Shown in pieces: positions 1 through 7,980 of a stretch of DNA of 64,000 nt. Position numbers and translations under genes: made by a program. Numbering within the stretch: position 1 is the stretch's first letter; each line of letters starts with the position of its first letter. The notes below the pieces were generated by a model. That model searched no databases and was not told where the DNA came from. It was given only the letters and a program-made list of their open reading frames with translations. The DNA is from a virus: positions 31,948 through 95,947 of IMG/VR virus record IMGVR_UViG_3300037247_000847; one strand, 5' to 3'.

Positions 1-120
1 TTAGCAGCGAAAAAGAGAAGAGGCAGACGTGCATCGATCTTAGCTAATATTAGTGAAGAGGAGGCTCAGTTGACTAATATTAGTCGTCCAGGAGCTGGTT
101 CGCTGACCTTTGGTGGTTAG
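1..120 (+). CDS. C-terminal end of a small phage protein (5' end outside window)
   Basis: An open frame enters from the left edge and stops with TAG at 118-120. The 39 visible residues begin with a basic stretch (KKRRGRRASILAN) and end in GSLTFGG. Short proteins with a basic RGRASxIL-type tail are common just upstream of portal genes in short-tailed phages. That is family knowledge, and the role is unknown. The following portal gene starts five bases after the stop, so the two are probably co-transcribed. Only the C-terminus is seen, so no function is assigned. Confidence 0.6.
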   Translation, partial: LAAKKRRGRRASILANISEEEAQLTNISRPGAGSLTFGG

Positions 121-124
121 AATA

Positions 125-1810
125 ATGGCTAGTAATTTGGTAAGAGCGAAACGCCGTATAGAGCGTTGGAGGAGTTTTAAGACCAATAAAGGTCAGTGGT
201 TGTCACACTGGGAGGACCTTGCACGTCTTATGTTGCCAAGACGTATGGGATTTATTACTCAGATGACAGAGGGTGAGCGTCGTACTGAAGAGATTTATGA
301 CTCTACTGCTATGCGTGCTGCTCGAGGTCTAGCCAATGCTGTGGGTCAACTACTTCGGCCTGAGGGAGAAAAGTTTTTCTTTATCCGAGCTGAGGATGAC
401 GGATTGAACCAATCTGATGAGGTCCAAGATTGGTTAAAAAGATCTGAGGACCGTCTTCATAATTCAATTTTCAATCCCAAAGCTAGATTTAGACAAGCCA
501 CTGGTGAAGCCGATATGGACTTGGTAGTTTTCGGTACAGCTGTTAATTTTGTAGGGCTATCACGTAAGGCACGACGTCTAAAGTTTCTTACCATAGACCT
601 CAAGGATGTTGACATAGTTCTTGATGAAGAAGGTAATCCAGACACGGTTTTTCAACATCGACGTTTTACCTTGAGACAAGCAGGGCAGAGATTTACTAAA
701 GAGAGATTGAGTGAGGATCTTAGAAGACGTCTTGAAGATCAGAGTGATGCTAATCTCGATACGAAATATGACTTCTTACGTGTCGTAGAGCCGCGTGCAA
801 ATGGTAAGGTCGACGCTGCCTTGGCGCGAAACATGCCATTTACAAATGATTGGATAGAGATCGATTCAGCGCATGAAGTAAGTGAAGGGGGTTTTAGAGA
901 ATTCCCGTTTGTAATCCCTCGTTGGGACACTTCTTCTGGAGAAGTCTATGGTCGTAGTCCTGGTATGATAGCTCTACCAGATAGTGAGACGTCTAATGCT
1001 ATGTCTGAGACTATTTTAGTAGCAGGACAAAAGGCTGCTGACCCACCATTTTTTGCACCGAATGATAGTTCATTTGATGCCATAAATTCATTTTCTGGTG
1101 GAATATCCTATTATGATGTGGATACTGCAGTACAACTTCGTGGTAATCCCTTTTTCTCTATGAAAAATGATTATAACTTACCAATTACAAGAGATATGCA
1201 GTTTGATACTCGTCAACAGATAGAAGCAGCATTTTTTAAGAACGTATTTAATCTACCTATACGTGGGCCAGAAATGACAGCTACTGAGGTGATTACTCGT
1301 AAGGAAGAGTTTATTCGGGAGATGGGTGCTACATTTGGTAGGCTCGAGAGTGATTATTTAGCTCCTCAAGTTGAGAAATCTTTTAGTCTATTACTTAGGG
1401 CTGGGGAATTTGACCCCATCCCAGAAATACTGTTAGAACGCGACGTGCGTTTTGAATATACGTCACCAATTAAGAGGATTCGTGAGCAGGCTGAAGCGGC
1501 TGCTACCAGGTTGTGGGTACAGGAGTTAATAGAGCTAGAACCTATCAAACCAGAAATCATGGATAACGCGAACTTAGACGAAGTTGCTCGTCACGCGGCT
1601 CGTGCTCTAGACCTACCAACAGGTGTGGTTACGTCACAAGATGATGTAGTAGAAATAAGAACCCAACGTGCAGAAGCAGAGAGTGATGCTCTTGAACGAG
1701 AAAGGGTTGCTCAAGAAGCAGGGATCGCGGCTACTGGTGGTAAGGCAGTTAAGGATATAAGTCAGGCTTTGGAGGGGGTTTCCCCTGAAGCTTTGCAGGA
1801 GATAGTTTAA
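125..1810 (+). CDS. Head-to-tail connector (portal) protein, T7 gp8-like
   Basis: This 561-residue protein resembles the phage head-to-tail connecting protein family (T7 gp8, about 536 residues). That family forms the dodecameric ring at the capsid vertex through which DNA is packaged and ejected. The N-terminus carries the family-like run RAKRRIERWRSFK followed by W...LARLMLPRR, and the C-terminal 80 residues are charged and probably helical. ATG at 125 is preferred over the upstream TTG at 110 because it follows the previous stop and has GGTGG about nine bases upstream. The scaffold and capsid genes lie downstream in the expected order. Confidence 0.9.
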   Translation: MASNLVRAKRRIERWRSFKTNKGQWLSHWEDLARLMLPRRMGFITQMTEGERRTEEIYDSTAMRAARGLANAVGQLLRPEGEKFFFIRAEDDGLNQSDEVQDWLKRSEDRLHNSIFNPKARFRQATGEADMDLVVFGTAVNFVGLSRKARRLKFLTIDLKDVDIVLDEEGNPDTVFQHRRFTLRQAGQRFTKERLSEDLRRRLEDQSDANLDTKYDFLRVVEPRANGKVDAALARNMPFTNDWIEIDSAHEVSEGGFREFPFVIPRWDTSSGEVYGRSPGMIALPDSETSNAMSETILVAGQKAADPPFFAPNDSSFDAINSFSGGISYYDVDTAVQLRGNPFFSMKNDYNLPITRDMQFDTRQQIEAAFFKNVFNLPIRGPEMTATEVITRKEEFIREMGATFGRLESDYLAPQVEKSFSLLLRAGEFDPIPEILLERDVRFEYTSPIKRIREQAEAAATRLWVQELIELEPIKPEIMDNANLDEVARHAARALDLPTGVVTSQDDVVEIRTQRAEAESDALERERVAQEAGIAATGGKAVKDISQALEGVSPEALQEIV

Positions 1811-1821
1811 GGAGAAAAAAC

Positions 1822-2106
1822 ATGGCGGCAGATGAACAATTCTGGATTAATCGAGCGCAAACAGCAGAGGCTAAGTTGGCTACACTCAAGGAGAACCTTG
1901 AACCAGCACTGGAACGGGTGAAGAAATTCAAGGCAAACTTTGGTATTCGTGAAAAGTCTGACGGCTCTATTGATATTGACTTTGAGAAAATGGTTGATAA
2001 ATTAGGCCCAGAGGCCAGTTTGGAATTGAGATCCGTTATTAATGATAAGTATACAATTCGCCCTCGGCGTCACTTGAATCCGCAGATACACATGAATGCT
2101 TCTTAG
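1822..2106 (+). CDS. Small uncharacterised virion-region protein with IDxDxxK...LGP motif
   Basis: This 94-residue hypothetical protein follows the portal gene by 11 bases, with GGAGAAAAAAC as ribosome site. A predicted helical N-terminal half is followed by IDIDFEKMVDKLGPEASLELR. The same pattern, IDVDYDKLLNNLGPDG, occurs at the C-terminus of the protein encoded at 54374-54724 on the other strand, so the two appear to share a domain. The position between portal and scaffold suggests a role tied to assembly, but nothing in the sequence shows it. Confidence 0.75.
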   Translation: MAADEQFWINRAQTAEAKLATLKENLEPALERVKKFKANFGIREKSDGSIDIDFEKMVDKLGPEASLELRSVINDKYTIRPRRHLNPQIHMNAS

Positions 2107-2410
2107 TAAGATGGACGAATATCTAGAGCTTCTAGCTGATCTTTCTGTTCCAGAGGACTATGATAGTGTGGATCGATACAACGATTTCCGAAAGGTCTTT
2201 TTAGAGACTGATCCAGGTCGTAGAGTGCTTAAACAGATATTAGGATGGGGTAGTTTGCTTAAAGTTCATCCTATGAGATCCCCAATCGATCCATATATGA
2301 CAGAACGATTAGAAGGACAACGCAATCTCTCGTTAAAGATATTTGCCATTATGTTGGTCAAACCTAAGAAAAAACCAGATAGGCAGGCTACAGTATCGAA
2401 GGAGGAATGA
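2096..2410 (+). CDS. Bbp19-like small phage protein
   Basis: The 104-residue product has a central stretch, YNDFRKVFLETDPGRRVLKQIL, whose layout resembles the Bbp19-type small proteins found near portal and scaffold genes of podoviruses. Their function is not established. The gene overlaps the previous one by 11 bases. ATG at 2111 (MDEYLELL) is an equally plausible start, since neither candidate has a clear Shine-Dalgarno sequence. The C-terminus is lysine-rich. Confidence 0.7.
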   Translation: MLLSKMDEYLELLADLSVPEDYDSVDRYNDFRKVFLETDPGRRVLKQILGWGSLLKVHPMRSPIDPYMTERLEGQRNLSLKIFAIMLVKPKKKPDRQATVSKEE

Positions 2411-2416
2411 ACAGTT

Positions 2417-2620
2417 ATGGCGAAGAAAACAAAGAAGTCTAAATCAGTTGTAGCAGACGTATCTTCGGACACGGACTTCCATGCCGAGAATGATATGCGT
2501 ACTCTTATCGACGCTGAGAAGATCAAAAAAGATAAAGGGCGTATGTCTGCTGCTCTGAAAAAAGGTAAGGAGCAGCGTGTTGCTCTTGAGAGTGTAATAG
2601 ACAAGAAAAAGGAGACTTAA
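2417..2620 (+). CDS. Small basic, helical phage protein
   Basis: This 67-residue protein begins with a lysine-rich tract (MAKKTKKSK) and continues as a charged helix containing ENDMRTLIDAEKIKKDKGRM. Similar short proteins with a DxRTLxxAExIKxD pattern are common beside scaffold genes in podoviruses, where they are uncharacterised. AGGAGG lies shortly upstream of the ATG, and the scaffold gene follows four bases after the stop. It is probably part of the head-assembly operon. Confidence 0.7.
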   Translation: MAKKTKKSKSVVADVSSDTDFHAENDMRTLIDAEKIKKDKGRMSAALKKGKEQRVALESVIDKKKET

Positions 2621-2624
2621 TATC

Positions 2625-3722
2625 ATGGCTGATGTTGGAAGTGCTGCTGCAGCTACTATAGAAGATCTTGACCTTCTCTCTACTTTGGACGTTGGAGAGG
2701 GTGAAGAGAAGGGTGAAGAGAAGGGTGAAGAGAAAGGTGAAGAGAAAGGTGAAGAGAAGGGTGAAGAGAAGGGTGAAGAGAAGGGTGAAGAGGATCCTAA
2801 GTGGTTTGAAGAGGGCATCGAAGATCTGAACCTTAGAAAATTTGCCAGTGGATTTGAGACCCAAGACGCTCTTATGGAGACTATGAGTGGATTGCAAAAG
2901 GCTCTTGGTGTAGAATCTGTTAAGGACTGGCGAAAAGATATAGAAGATGAACAGTTAAAAGAGCATGCTTATCGCTTTACCTCACCGGCTGACGTTGTAA
3001 AACATCATCTTGAGCTACGTCAGATACTGAGTTCAGCATTGATCCCTCCTAGTAAGAGTACTAGTAAGGAAGACAAGGAAGTCTTTGCATCCAGATTGTC
3101 TAAAATGCTTGGCGTTCCAGAAACGTCAGAGGGTTACGAATTTCCAGCCCCAGCGAAAGGTGTAGAACTTACGGATGAAGATAAGAAGTCTCGTGCGGAT
3201 TTGGCTAGTTTCTTTCATCAGATACATCTACCTAAGCCTATGGCAGATGCTATTCTTAATCGGGGTGTTGAGGAAGCTGTAGCCGCTAAGATAGCTGACA
3301 AGGAAGCTGACGACCGTTTCGCTGAAAAGTCTACAGCGCAACTTGAAGTTGAATGGGGTGATGATTATGATGTTAATCGCACAGTTGCGGTCAGAGCCGG
3401 TAGAGAACTTTTTGGGGATGAATTTGATGATGTCATGCGGGCGAAATTGTCCGATGACCGTCTTCTTATGGATAGTACATTCATGTTGCGCGCTCTTGCG
3501 CGGGTTGGTCGCGAGATGAGTGAAGGTAGTATGGATGTTATGACCGAAAATGAGCGTGACACTATTGACGATCAGGTCAAGGATGTGCGGCAACGCGCTG
3601 CTGATGCTAAAGATGAAGGTAACACACGATTGGCTAATAAGCTATTCAAAGAGGAGCAGGAACTTCTCACTAGGGTCGTTGGTAAAAAGCCAATTGTTGG
3701 TAGTGGTGCCCGTACCGTTTAG
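2625..3722 (+). CDS. Capsid scaffolding protein, T7 gp9-like
   Basis: This 365-residue, strongly acidic and helical protein sits between portal and capsid, where T7-type phages place the internal scaffold that templates procapsid assembly and is later expelled. Residues about 26-57 are a tandem GEEK repeat. The middle contains SKMLGVPETSEGYEFP, a pattern seen in phage scaffold proteins, and the C-terminal helical tail would be the capsid-binding part. AAGGAGA precedes the ATG. A structured repeat element starts 17 bases after the stop. The identification rests on position and composition as much as on sequence. Confidence 0.8.
   Translation: MADVGSAAAATIEDLDLLSTLDVGEGEEKGEEKGEEKGEEKGEEKGEEKGEEKGEEDPKWFEEGIEDLNLRKFASGFETQDALMETMSGLQKALGVESVKDWRKDIEDEQLKEHAYRFTSPADVVKHHLELRQILSSALIPPSKSTSKEDKEVFASRLSKMLGVPETSEGYEFPAPAKGVELTDEDKKSRADLASFFHQIHLPKPMADAILNRGVEEAVAAKIADKEADDRFAEKSTAQLEVEWGDDYDVNRTVAVRAGRELFGDEFDDVMRAKLSDDRLLMDSTFMLRALARVGREMSEGSMDVMTENERDTIDDQVKDVRQRAADAKDEGNTRLANKLFKEEQELLTRVVGKKPIVGSGARTV
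2700..2795 (+). repeat. 12-bp tandem repeat encoding GEEK units in the scaffold gene
   Basis: Seven complete 12-base units (GGTGAAGAGAAG, two with AAA in place of AAG) plus one diverged eighth unit run in frame and encode GEEK repeats. Near-identity at third positions points to recent slippage expansion, so copy number may differ between related phages. Confidence 0.95.
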
Positions 3723-3725
3723 TAT

Positions 3726-3836
3726 GACCAATCATCTACCTCCAAGGCCCGCAGGTAGCGGAGACTAAATTAACGGGGTTTTTACCCTTGAAGGGTCAAA
3801 TCCTCCCCTGCAGGCCTTGGAGGCGGTCCTAAAATA
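3726..3836 (+). ncRNA. Structured 3'-UTR element, copy A
   Basis: This is the first of five copies of an element of about 100 bases. The arms 3739-3749 and 3813-3823 pair over 11 bp. After one C/A mismatch, 3751-3755 pairs with 3807-3811 for 5 bp more, and GACC at 3726 can pair with GGTC at 3825. The loop holds the conserved GACTAAATT block and ACCCTTGAAGGGT, which can fold with either the preceding GGGT or the following GGGT. The conserved tail is GGCGGTCCTAAAATA. It lies just after the scaffold stop in the same orientation as transcription. Function unknown; RNA processing or stability is the favoured inference. Confidence 0.75.
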
Positions 3837-3859
3837 CTATCTAAGCTATTTATTAGGTC

Positions 3860-3967
3860 TTTTCGGTGGCTCCTTACATTATCTATGTAACCCCACTTAA
3901 GATCACCGAGGACTCAGACAGCCCACTGATGCGCTAACCACGTTCCAGCATTGCTGGCCCCCGTGGC
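3860..3967 (+). promoter_or_regulatory. Structured leader upstream of the capsid gene
   Basis: The roughly 200 bases between element A and the capsid start hold further stems. TCGGTG (3863-3868) pairs with CACCGA (3904-3909), enclosing a TTACAT/ATGTAA hairpin (3874-3879/3885-3890). CCACG (3938-3942) pairs with CGTGG (3962-3966) around CCAGC-ATT-GCTGG (3945-3957). None has a U-tract, so a plain intrinsic terminator is unlikely. A leader that stabilises abundant capsid mRNA is an inference. Confidence 0.5.
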
Positions 3968-4034
3968 TGAGTATTAAGTGCTCCCTGAGTAGAGGTCTTC
4001 GCTCTTGCACAATCGCAATAACAGGAGCGAAAAA

Positions 4035-4928
4035 ATGAGTACGTCTATCGATCAGGCATTTATCACCTCTTTCGAGGCGAAAGTGCATGAAGTGTTTCAG
4101 CGGAAGGGAGCCTATCTCAAGGATGCCGTCCGTCTGAAAACCGATGTGGTTGGTGCCACTGCCGTCTTCCAGAAAGTCGGTAAGGGTACTGCTACGACAA
4201 AGTCTCGGCATGGTACAATCGTGCCGATGAACCAAGAGCATACAGCACCGTCTGTTACTCTGCAAGACTTCTATGCAGGTGACTGGGTGGACAAGCTCGA
4301 TGAAGCGAAGATTAACATCAATGATCGTGATGTGATCGCTTCAGGCGGTGCTCAGGCATTGGGTAGGAAGGTTGATGACCAGATTACTACGGTTCTCGAT
4401 ACTACTACCCAGGCCGCAGTCACCCTAACCCTTTCCAACAAAGGTAATGTCCTTGCCTCACTGTTGGAGTTGGTCGAAGCGGTGTGGGCGAATGACGTGC
4501 CAAATGATGGGGAGAACTTCGCTGTTATGACACCTCGTCTTTGGTCTCAGGCCATGACGCTCGATCAGTTCAACCGGGCGGAGTACGTAGGAGCTGATGG
4601 GATGGTCTTCAAGCAGGGACCTAAAATCGGTGTTGCTGCGTGGAAGAACTGGATGAACATCAAGTGGAAGATGCAGACTGGGCTTCCTGGAGCTGCTACG
4701 GCTTCAGGCAAGTCTTGGGTCTGGAACATGATGGCTATCGGCTACGCTATCGCGAAGTCGGCAGGTAATGTTGCTGGACGTGAGTCTGTTTCAGCGGACA
4801 TCACTTGGCACGGTGATCGTGCAGCTCACTTCGTCAACAACATGATGAGTGGTAATGCTGTCATGATCGACGATACGGGTGTCATTGAAGCAAACTTCAA
4901 TGATACAACCGCAATCGTTACGTCGTAG
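4035..4928 (+). CDS. Major capsid protein
   Basis: This 297-residue protein follows the scaffold gene and is the best candidate for the HK97-fold major head subunit. It has an N-terminal helix (FEAKVHEVFQRKGAYL), a central region naming FAVMTPRLWSQAM, and a C-terminal half rich in beta-type segments with the conserved-looking ITWHGDRAAHFVNNMMSG. That layout is typical of podovirus capsid proteins. ATG at 4035 is chosen over the frame opening at 4005 because ACAGGAGCG sits eight bases upstream. The long structured leader is consistent with high expression. Confidence 0.85.
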   Translation: MSTSIDQAFITSFEAKVHEVFQRKGAYLKDAVRLKTDVVGATAVFQKVGKGTATTKSRHGTIVPMNQEHTAPSVTLQDFYAGDWVDKLDEAKININDRDVIASGGAQALGRKVDDQITTVLDTTTQAAVTLTLSNKGNVLASLLELVEAVWANDVPNDGENFAVMTPRLWSQAMTLDQFNRAEYVGADGMVFKQGPKIGVAAWKNWMNIKWKMQTGLPGAATASGKSWVWNMMAIGYAIAKSAGNVAGRESVSADITWHGDRAAHFVNNMMSGNAVMIDDTGVIEANFNDTTAIVTS

Positions 4929-4942
4929 AGGAGGGATAGAAA

Positions 4943-5242
4943 ATGGCATACGTACCAGGAAATCTAGCTCTCCTTAACTCGGTCAATGGTTTTGAGTTGT
5001 ATCGGTATGATTCGACTGATGGCATTACGACCGTGGATACGGCGGGCTACTTCAACAACGTTGACGACTCGCTTCTGCTGCGTGCCGGTGCCTTGATCCA
5101 TGTGATCACGTGGGTTGGGGCGGTACGTACAGGGACTATTGGTGATGTGTCCCTTGTGATCGTCACAACCGTTGACAGTGAAGGTGTTGTCAACGTTTCG
5201 TCGGACATCTTCGAAAAGGGCATTTACTCAAGCGCCGATTAG
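4943..5242 (+). CDS. Small post-capsid protein, possible head-associated protein
   Basis: The 99-residue product lies 14 bases after the capsid stop with GGAGGGA as ribosome site. It is mostly beta-type sequence (GYFNNVDDSLLLRAGALIHVITWVG...TVDSEGVVNVSSD). Proteins of this size and pattern often follow the capsid gene in podoviruses and may be head-associated or decoration proteins, but this is positional inference. It is the last structural gene before the inserted cargo block. Confidence 0.65.
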   Translation: MAYVPGNLALLNSVNGFELYRYDSTDGITTVDTAGYFNNVDDSLLLRAGALIHVITWVGAVRTGTIGDVSLVIVTTVDSEGVVNVSSDIFEKGIYSSAD

Positions 5243-5806
5243 ATGTCTCGAACTTCAAAGGGTGGGGGCCTTGCGTCCCCACCTTACTCTTTATCTCATT
5301 CTGGACCTGTACTGGTATGTGGTAATGCTTACAATCTACACGACGACCTCGAACGCGCCCGGCAGTTATATCCAAACGCACCTGTGATTGCCGTTAACGG
5401 TGCGACGGGAGAATTGCAGGCCTTTGCGTTGTATTCTAAACATCCAGAGAAGATGCCACAATGGATTAAACGGCAACGGCAGTTTGGTAATGACTTCACG
5501 GTTCATGGCTCGAAATACAATCCCGACTGTCCTTGGGTGAATCATTGGTGGGAAGATGCCAGAGGTGGTGGTGGTTCGGCCTGGGGTGCACGTAAATTAG
5601 CAACCCTAATGGGTTTCTATCCGGTGATCCTTTGTGGTGCACCTCTTGATCCTGGGGGCTATGTGTCAAGCCCCATTGCTAAACTGATGCGACGTGAGGA
5701 TGTGATTGACAATTTCAGACGGGAGATTGAGAGTGATGTTGAATGGCATGAGGGTGTGATGAGTATGTCGGGTTGGACACGAGAATTTTTAGGAGAGCCA
5801 AAATGA
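5243..5806 (+). CDS. Uncharacterised protein with Rossmann-like N-terminus, first gene of the cargo block
   Basis: This 187-residue protein starts immediately after the preceding stop. The opening GPVLVCGNAYNLHDDLERAR and IAVNGATGEL suggest an alpha/beta fold like the DUF115 / sialyltransferase-like proteins that phages and bacteria carry in glycan loci. A glycine-rich stretch, GGGGSAWGARKLATLMGF, is followed by VILCGAPLDPGGY. No catalytic residues can be assigned. Its neighbours are glycosyltransferase-like genes, so a role in sugar transfer or recognition is likely but unproven. Confidence 0.6.
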   Translation: MSRTSKGGGLASPPYSLSHSGPVLVCGNAYNLHDDLERARQLYPNAPVIAVNGATGELQAFALYSKHPEKMPQWIKRQRQFGNDFTVHGSKYNPDCPWVNHWWEDARGGGGSAWGARKLATLMGFYPVILCGAPLDPGGYVSSPIAKLMRREDVIDNFRREIESDVEWHEGVMSMSGWTREFLGEPK

Positions 5807-6000
5807 AATATATACTGGTTACTATGCTGGCGCAGATTGCCGATGATGAACCCGCACCAAAAGTTCCTGATGATTGGCCAGATAAGTCATATTGGACTGC
5901 TGACTTTTTCAATAATTCTGAGTTAGTAAATAATGTCATGAAAGACGCTCAAGTGGCTATGGGTCGAAAAATCACGCAGGATGGTATGCCGGGATGCTAA
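5803..6000 (+). CDS. Small hypothetical protein
   Basis: This 65-residue acidic protein starts at ATG 5803, overlapping the previous stop as ATGA, with AGGAGAG eight bases upstream. It begins MKYILVTMLAQIADDEPAPK and has a tryptophan- and aspartate-rich middle. No family is recognised. The tight coupling on both sides (the next gene starts at 5994, before this stop) shows it belongs to the cargo operon. Confidence 0.55.
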   Translation: MKYILVTMLAQIADDEPAPKVPDDWPDKSYWTADFFNNSELVNNVMKDAQVAMGRKITQDGMPGC

Positions 6001-6545
6001 CAGTTGCCTGTGTATTATCCGAAGGTCCAAAGCGTGTCTACAATATAGAGCACGTTCGCCGCTTGCAAGATATGGTAACACAATATCTCAAAAGGCGTTA
6101 TCATTTTGTTTGTATTACTGATTCCCCATATCCTGGTTGGTGGGCTAAAGTCAGCCTATTCGAGCCAGGGCGTTTTAAAGGCCGTGTACTTTACCTCGAT
6201 TTAGACGTAACCATTGTTGGTTTTCTGAATGATTTAGCACTTTACCCTGCACCCTTTGTAGCTATCAAGGACTGGCTACGACCAACCATCAATTCCTCCG
6301 TTATGGCTTGGGATGCCGGTAAGATGGATCATCTGTTTACCAAGTTTGATAAATCCGTCATGGACCGGCTCAAGGGTGATCAGGATTGGATCACTGGGCA
6401 GATGCCTAAAGCTGAGACGTTTCCGCGAGATTGGTGTGTATCGTATCGAAAGTCTGTGAAGATGTTTGGTGTGGTACCACCTAATGCTAAAATAGTTGTA
6501 TTTCACGGGTTTCCTAAACCTTGGGAGGTTCCTGCAGTTGTTTGA
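5994..6545 (+). CDS. GT-A fold glycosyltransferase-like protein (GT8/GT32 type)
   Basis: The 183-residue product has YLDLDVTIVG, a DxD metal- and nucleotide-sugar-binding motif inside a GT-A-like region. It is followed by a short helix region with GDQDWITGQM, the downstream motif usual in small capsular and LPS-type transferases, and ends with KIVVFHGFPKPWEV. These features suggest transfer of a sugar from a nucleotide donor; acceptor and sugar are unknown. It overlaps the previous gene by seven bases and the next by eight. Confidence 0.65.
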   Translation: MLTVACVLSEGPKRVYNIEHVRRLQDMVTQYLKRRYHFVCITDSPYPGWWAKVSLFEPGRFKGRVLYLDLDVTIVGFLNDLALYPAPFVAIKDWLRPTINSSVMAWDAGKMDHLFTKFDKSVMDRLKGDQDWITGQMPKAETFPRDWCVSYRKSVKMFGVVPPNAKIVVFHGFPKPWEVPAVV

Positions 6546-7980
6546 TATAGTTTTAATCAATCCAGGTGCCACGCAAGCTATTTATCAGGGTCTTTCAGAT
6601 GAATTTACTGCTATTGAGCCTCCAACCTGGGCTCGTATGATTGCTGGCTGGCTCAGAGATCGTGATTACAAGGTTGCGATCATTGACCAAGAAGCGGAAG
6701 CACTTGGTACAGACGATATCTTGACAAGACTTGAGAAAATGGGTAATCCACTTGTCGCTATTATCGTATCTGGACACCAACCATCTGCGTCGACACAACA
6801 GATGGTGGGGGCACATACTGTTGCTAATGCTATTGGAACACAATGTACTACTATAATGGTAGGTAATCATCCGTCGGCCTTACCAGAGCGTACATTAGAG
6901 GAAGAACCAGTTGAGTTTGTATGTGATGGTGAAGGTCCTATAACCATTGCTGCAATTTTGGACGGTGTATCTATTGTAGACGTACCTGGTCTTGTTTGGG
7001 CAGTTGATCCAAAACTTGATCGTGTTTGCAACCCCCGTGCTCCGCTCATTCCAATGGATGAGCTCTATGGCGATGTATGGGATCTTCTGCCAATGGATCG
7101 CTACCGTGCTCATAATTGGCAGTGCTTTGATGGTAGCCCACGTCAACCCTACGCTTCGATCTACACCTCACTTGGTTGTCCGTTTAAGTGTTCGTTTTGT
7201 ATGATCAATATATTTCAGCATACTAATCGTTATCGTATGCGAGAGCCGAAAAGTGTGGTTGCGGAAATCGAGATGCTTTACACTGATCATGGTGTACAAA
7301 CTCTCAAAATTGCCGATGAGATGTTTGTCCTGAACGACCAGCATGTGACGGAAATTTGTGAAGGGTTAGCAAAGAAACCGTTCGTTGATGAACTTAACAT
7401 CTGGGCCTACGCTCGGATCGATACGGTAAAGTCCTACCAGCCGAGATTGCTGCGCCGTGCTGGCATTCGCTGGTTGGCATTAGGTATTGAGAGTGCTAGT
7501 TCACATGTTCGGAATGGTATCTACAAATCGTTCACCCAAGATGATATTTTTGCGGTTGTTAGAATGATTCAGGAGGCAGGTATCAACGTGATTGGCAATT
7601 TTATCTTTGGATTGCCGGATGATACATTAGAATCCATGCGTGAGACCCTGGATATGGCGGAGGAGCTAAACTGTGAGTTTGCGAATTTCTATGTGGCTCA
7701 AGGATATCCAGGTAGCAAATTATTTACAGAAACACCAGTTAAGGATTTGCCAGATAGTTGGGTAGGATATTCACAACACGCCCATGAAACGTGCCCTCTA
7801 CCAACAGCTACATTATCGAGTGCAGAGGTACTGAGTTTTAGAGATTGGGCGTTTCAACATTATTTTACTGGTGAACAGTATCTCGATATGATTAATAAAA
7901 AATTTGGTACTAATGTTGTAGAAGAAATCAAGCGTATGACATCTGTTAAGATGTCGCGAAAACTATTGGAAGTAACATGA
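6538..7980 (+). CDS. B12-binding-domain radical SAM enzyme (first copy)
   Basis: TTG at 6538 is chosen as start because GGGAGG lies nine bases upstream and the protein then opens LFDIVLINPGA, a usual N-terminus for this family. The 480-residue product has a cobalamin-binding-like Rossmann domain (about 1-150), then SLGCPFKCSFC with the CxxxCxxC 4Fe-4S cysteines at about 214, 218 and 221, and a radical SAM barrel including WLALGIESAS and FIFGLPDDT. Class B enzymes of this type methylate or rearrange unactivated carbons. Its substrate here is probably a sugar or related metabolite, by context only. Confidence 0.8.
   Translation: MFDIVLINPGATQAIYQGLSDEFTAIEPPTWARMIAGWLRDRDYKVAIIDQEAEALGTDDILTRLEKMGNPLVAIIVSGHQPSASTQQMVGAHTVANAIGTQCTTIMVGNHPSALPERTLEEEPVEFVCDGEGPITIAAILDGVSIVDVPGLVWAVDPKLDRVCNPRAPLIPMDELYGDVWDLLPMDRYRAHNWQCFDGSPRQPYASIYTSLGCPFKCSFCMINIFQHTNRYRMREPKSVVAEIEMLYTDHGVQTLKIADEMFVLNDQHVTEICEGLAKKPFVDELNIWAYARIDTVKSYQPRLLRRAGIRWLALGIESASSHVRNGIYKSFTQDDIFAVVRMIQEAGINVIGNFIFGLPDDTLESMRETLDMAEELNCEFANFYVAQGYPGSKLFTETPVKDLPDSWVGYSQHAHETCPLPTATLSSAEVLSFRDWAFQHYFTGEQYLDMINKKFGTNVVEEIKRMTSVKMSRKLLEVT

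Noticed and set aside
3726-3836. Element A as a tRNA gene (T-loop-like GGGTCAAATCC)
   Set aside because: No seven-base acceptor stem, D arm and anticodon arm of the right spacing can be drawn, and the five copies conserve a long single stem instead.
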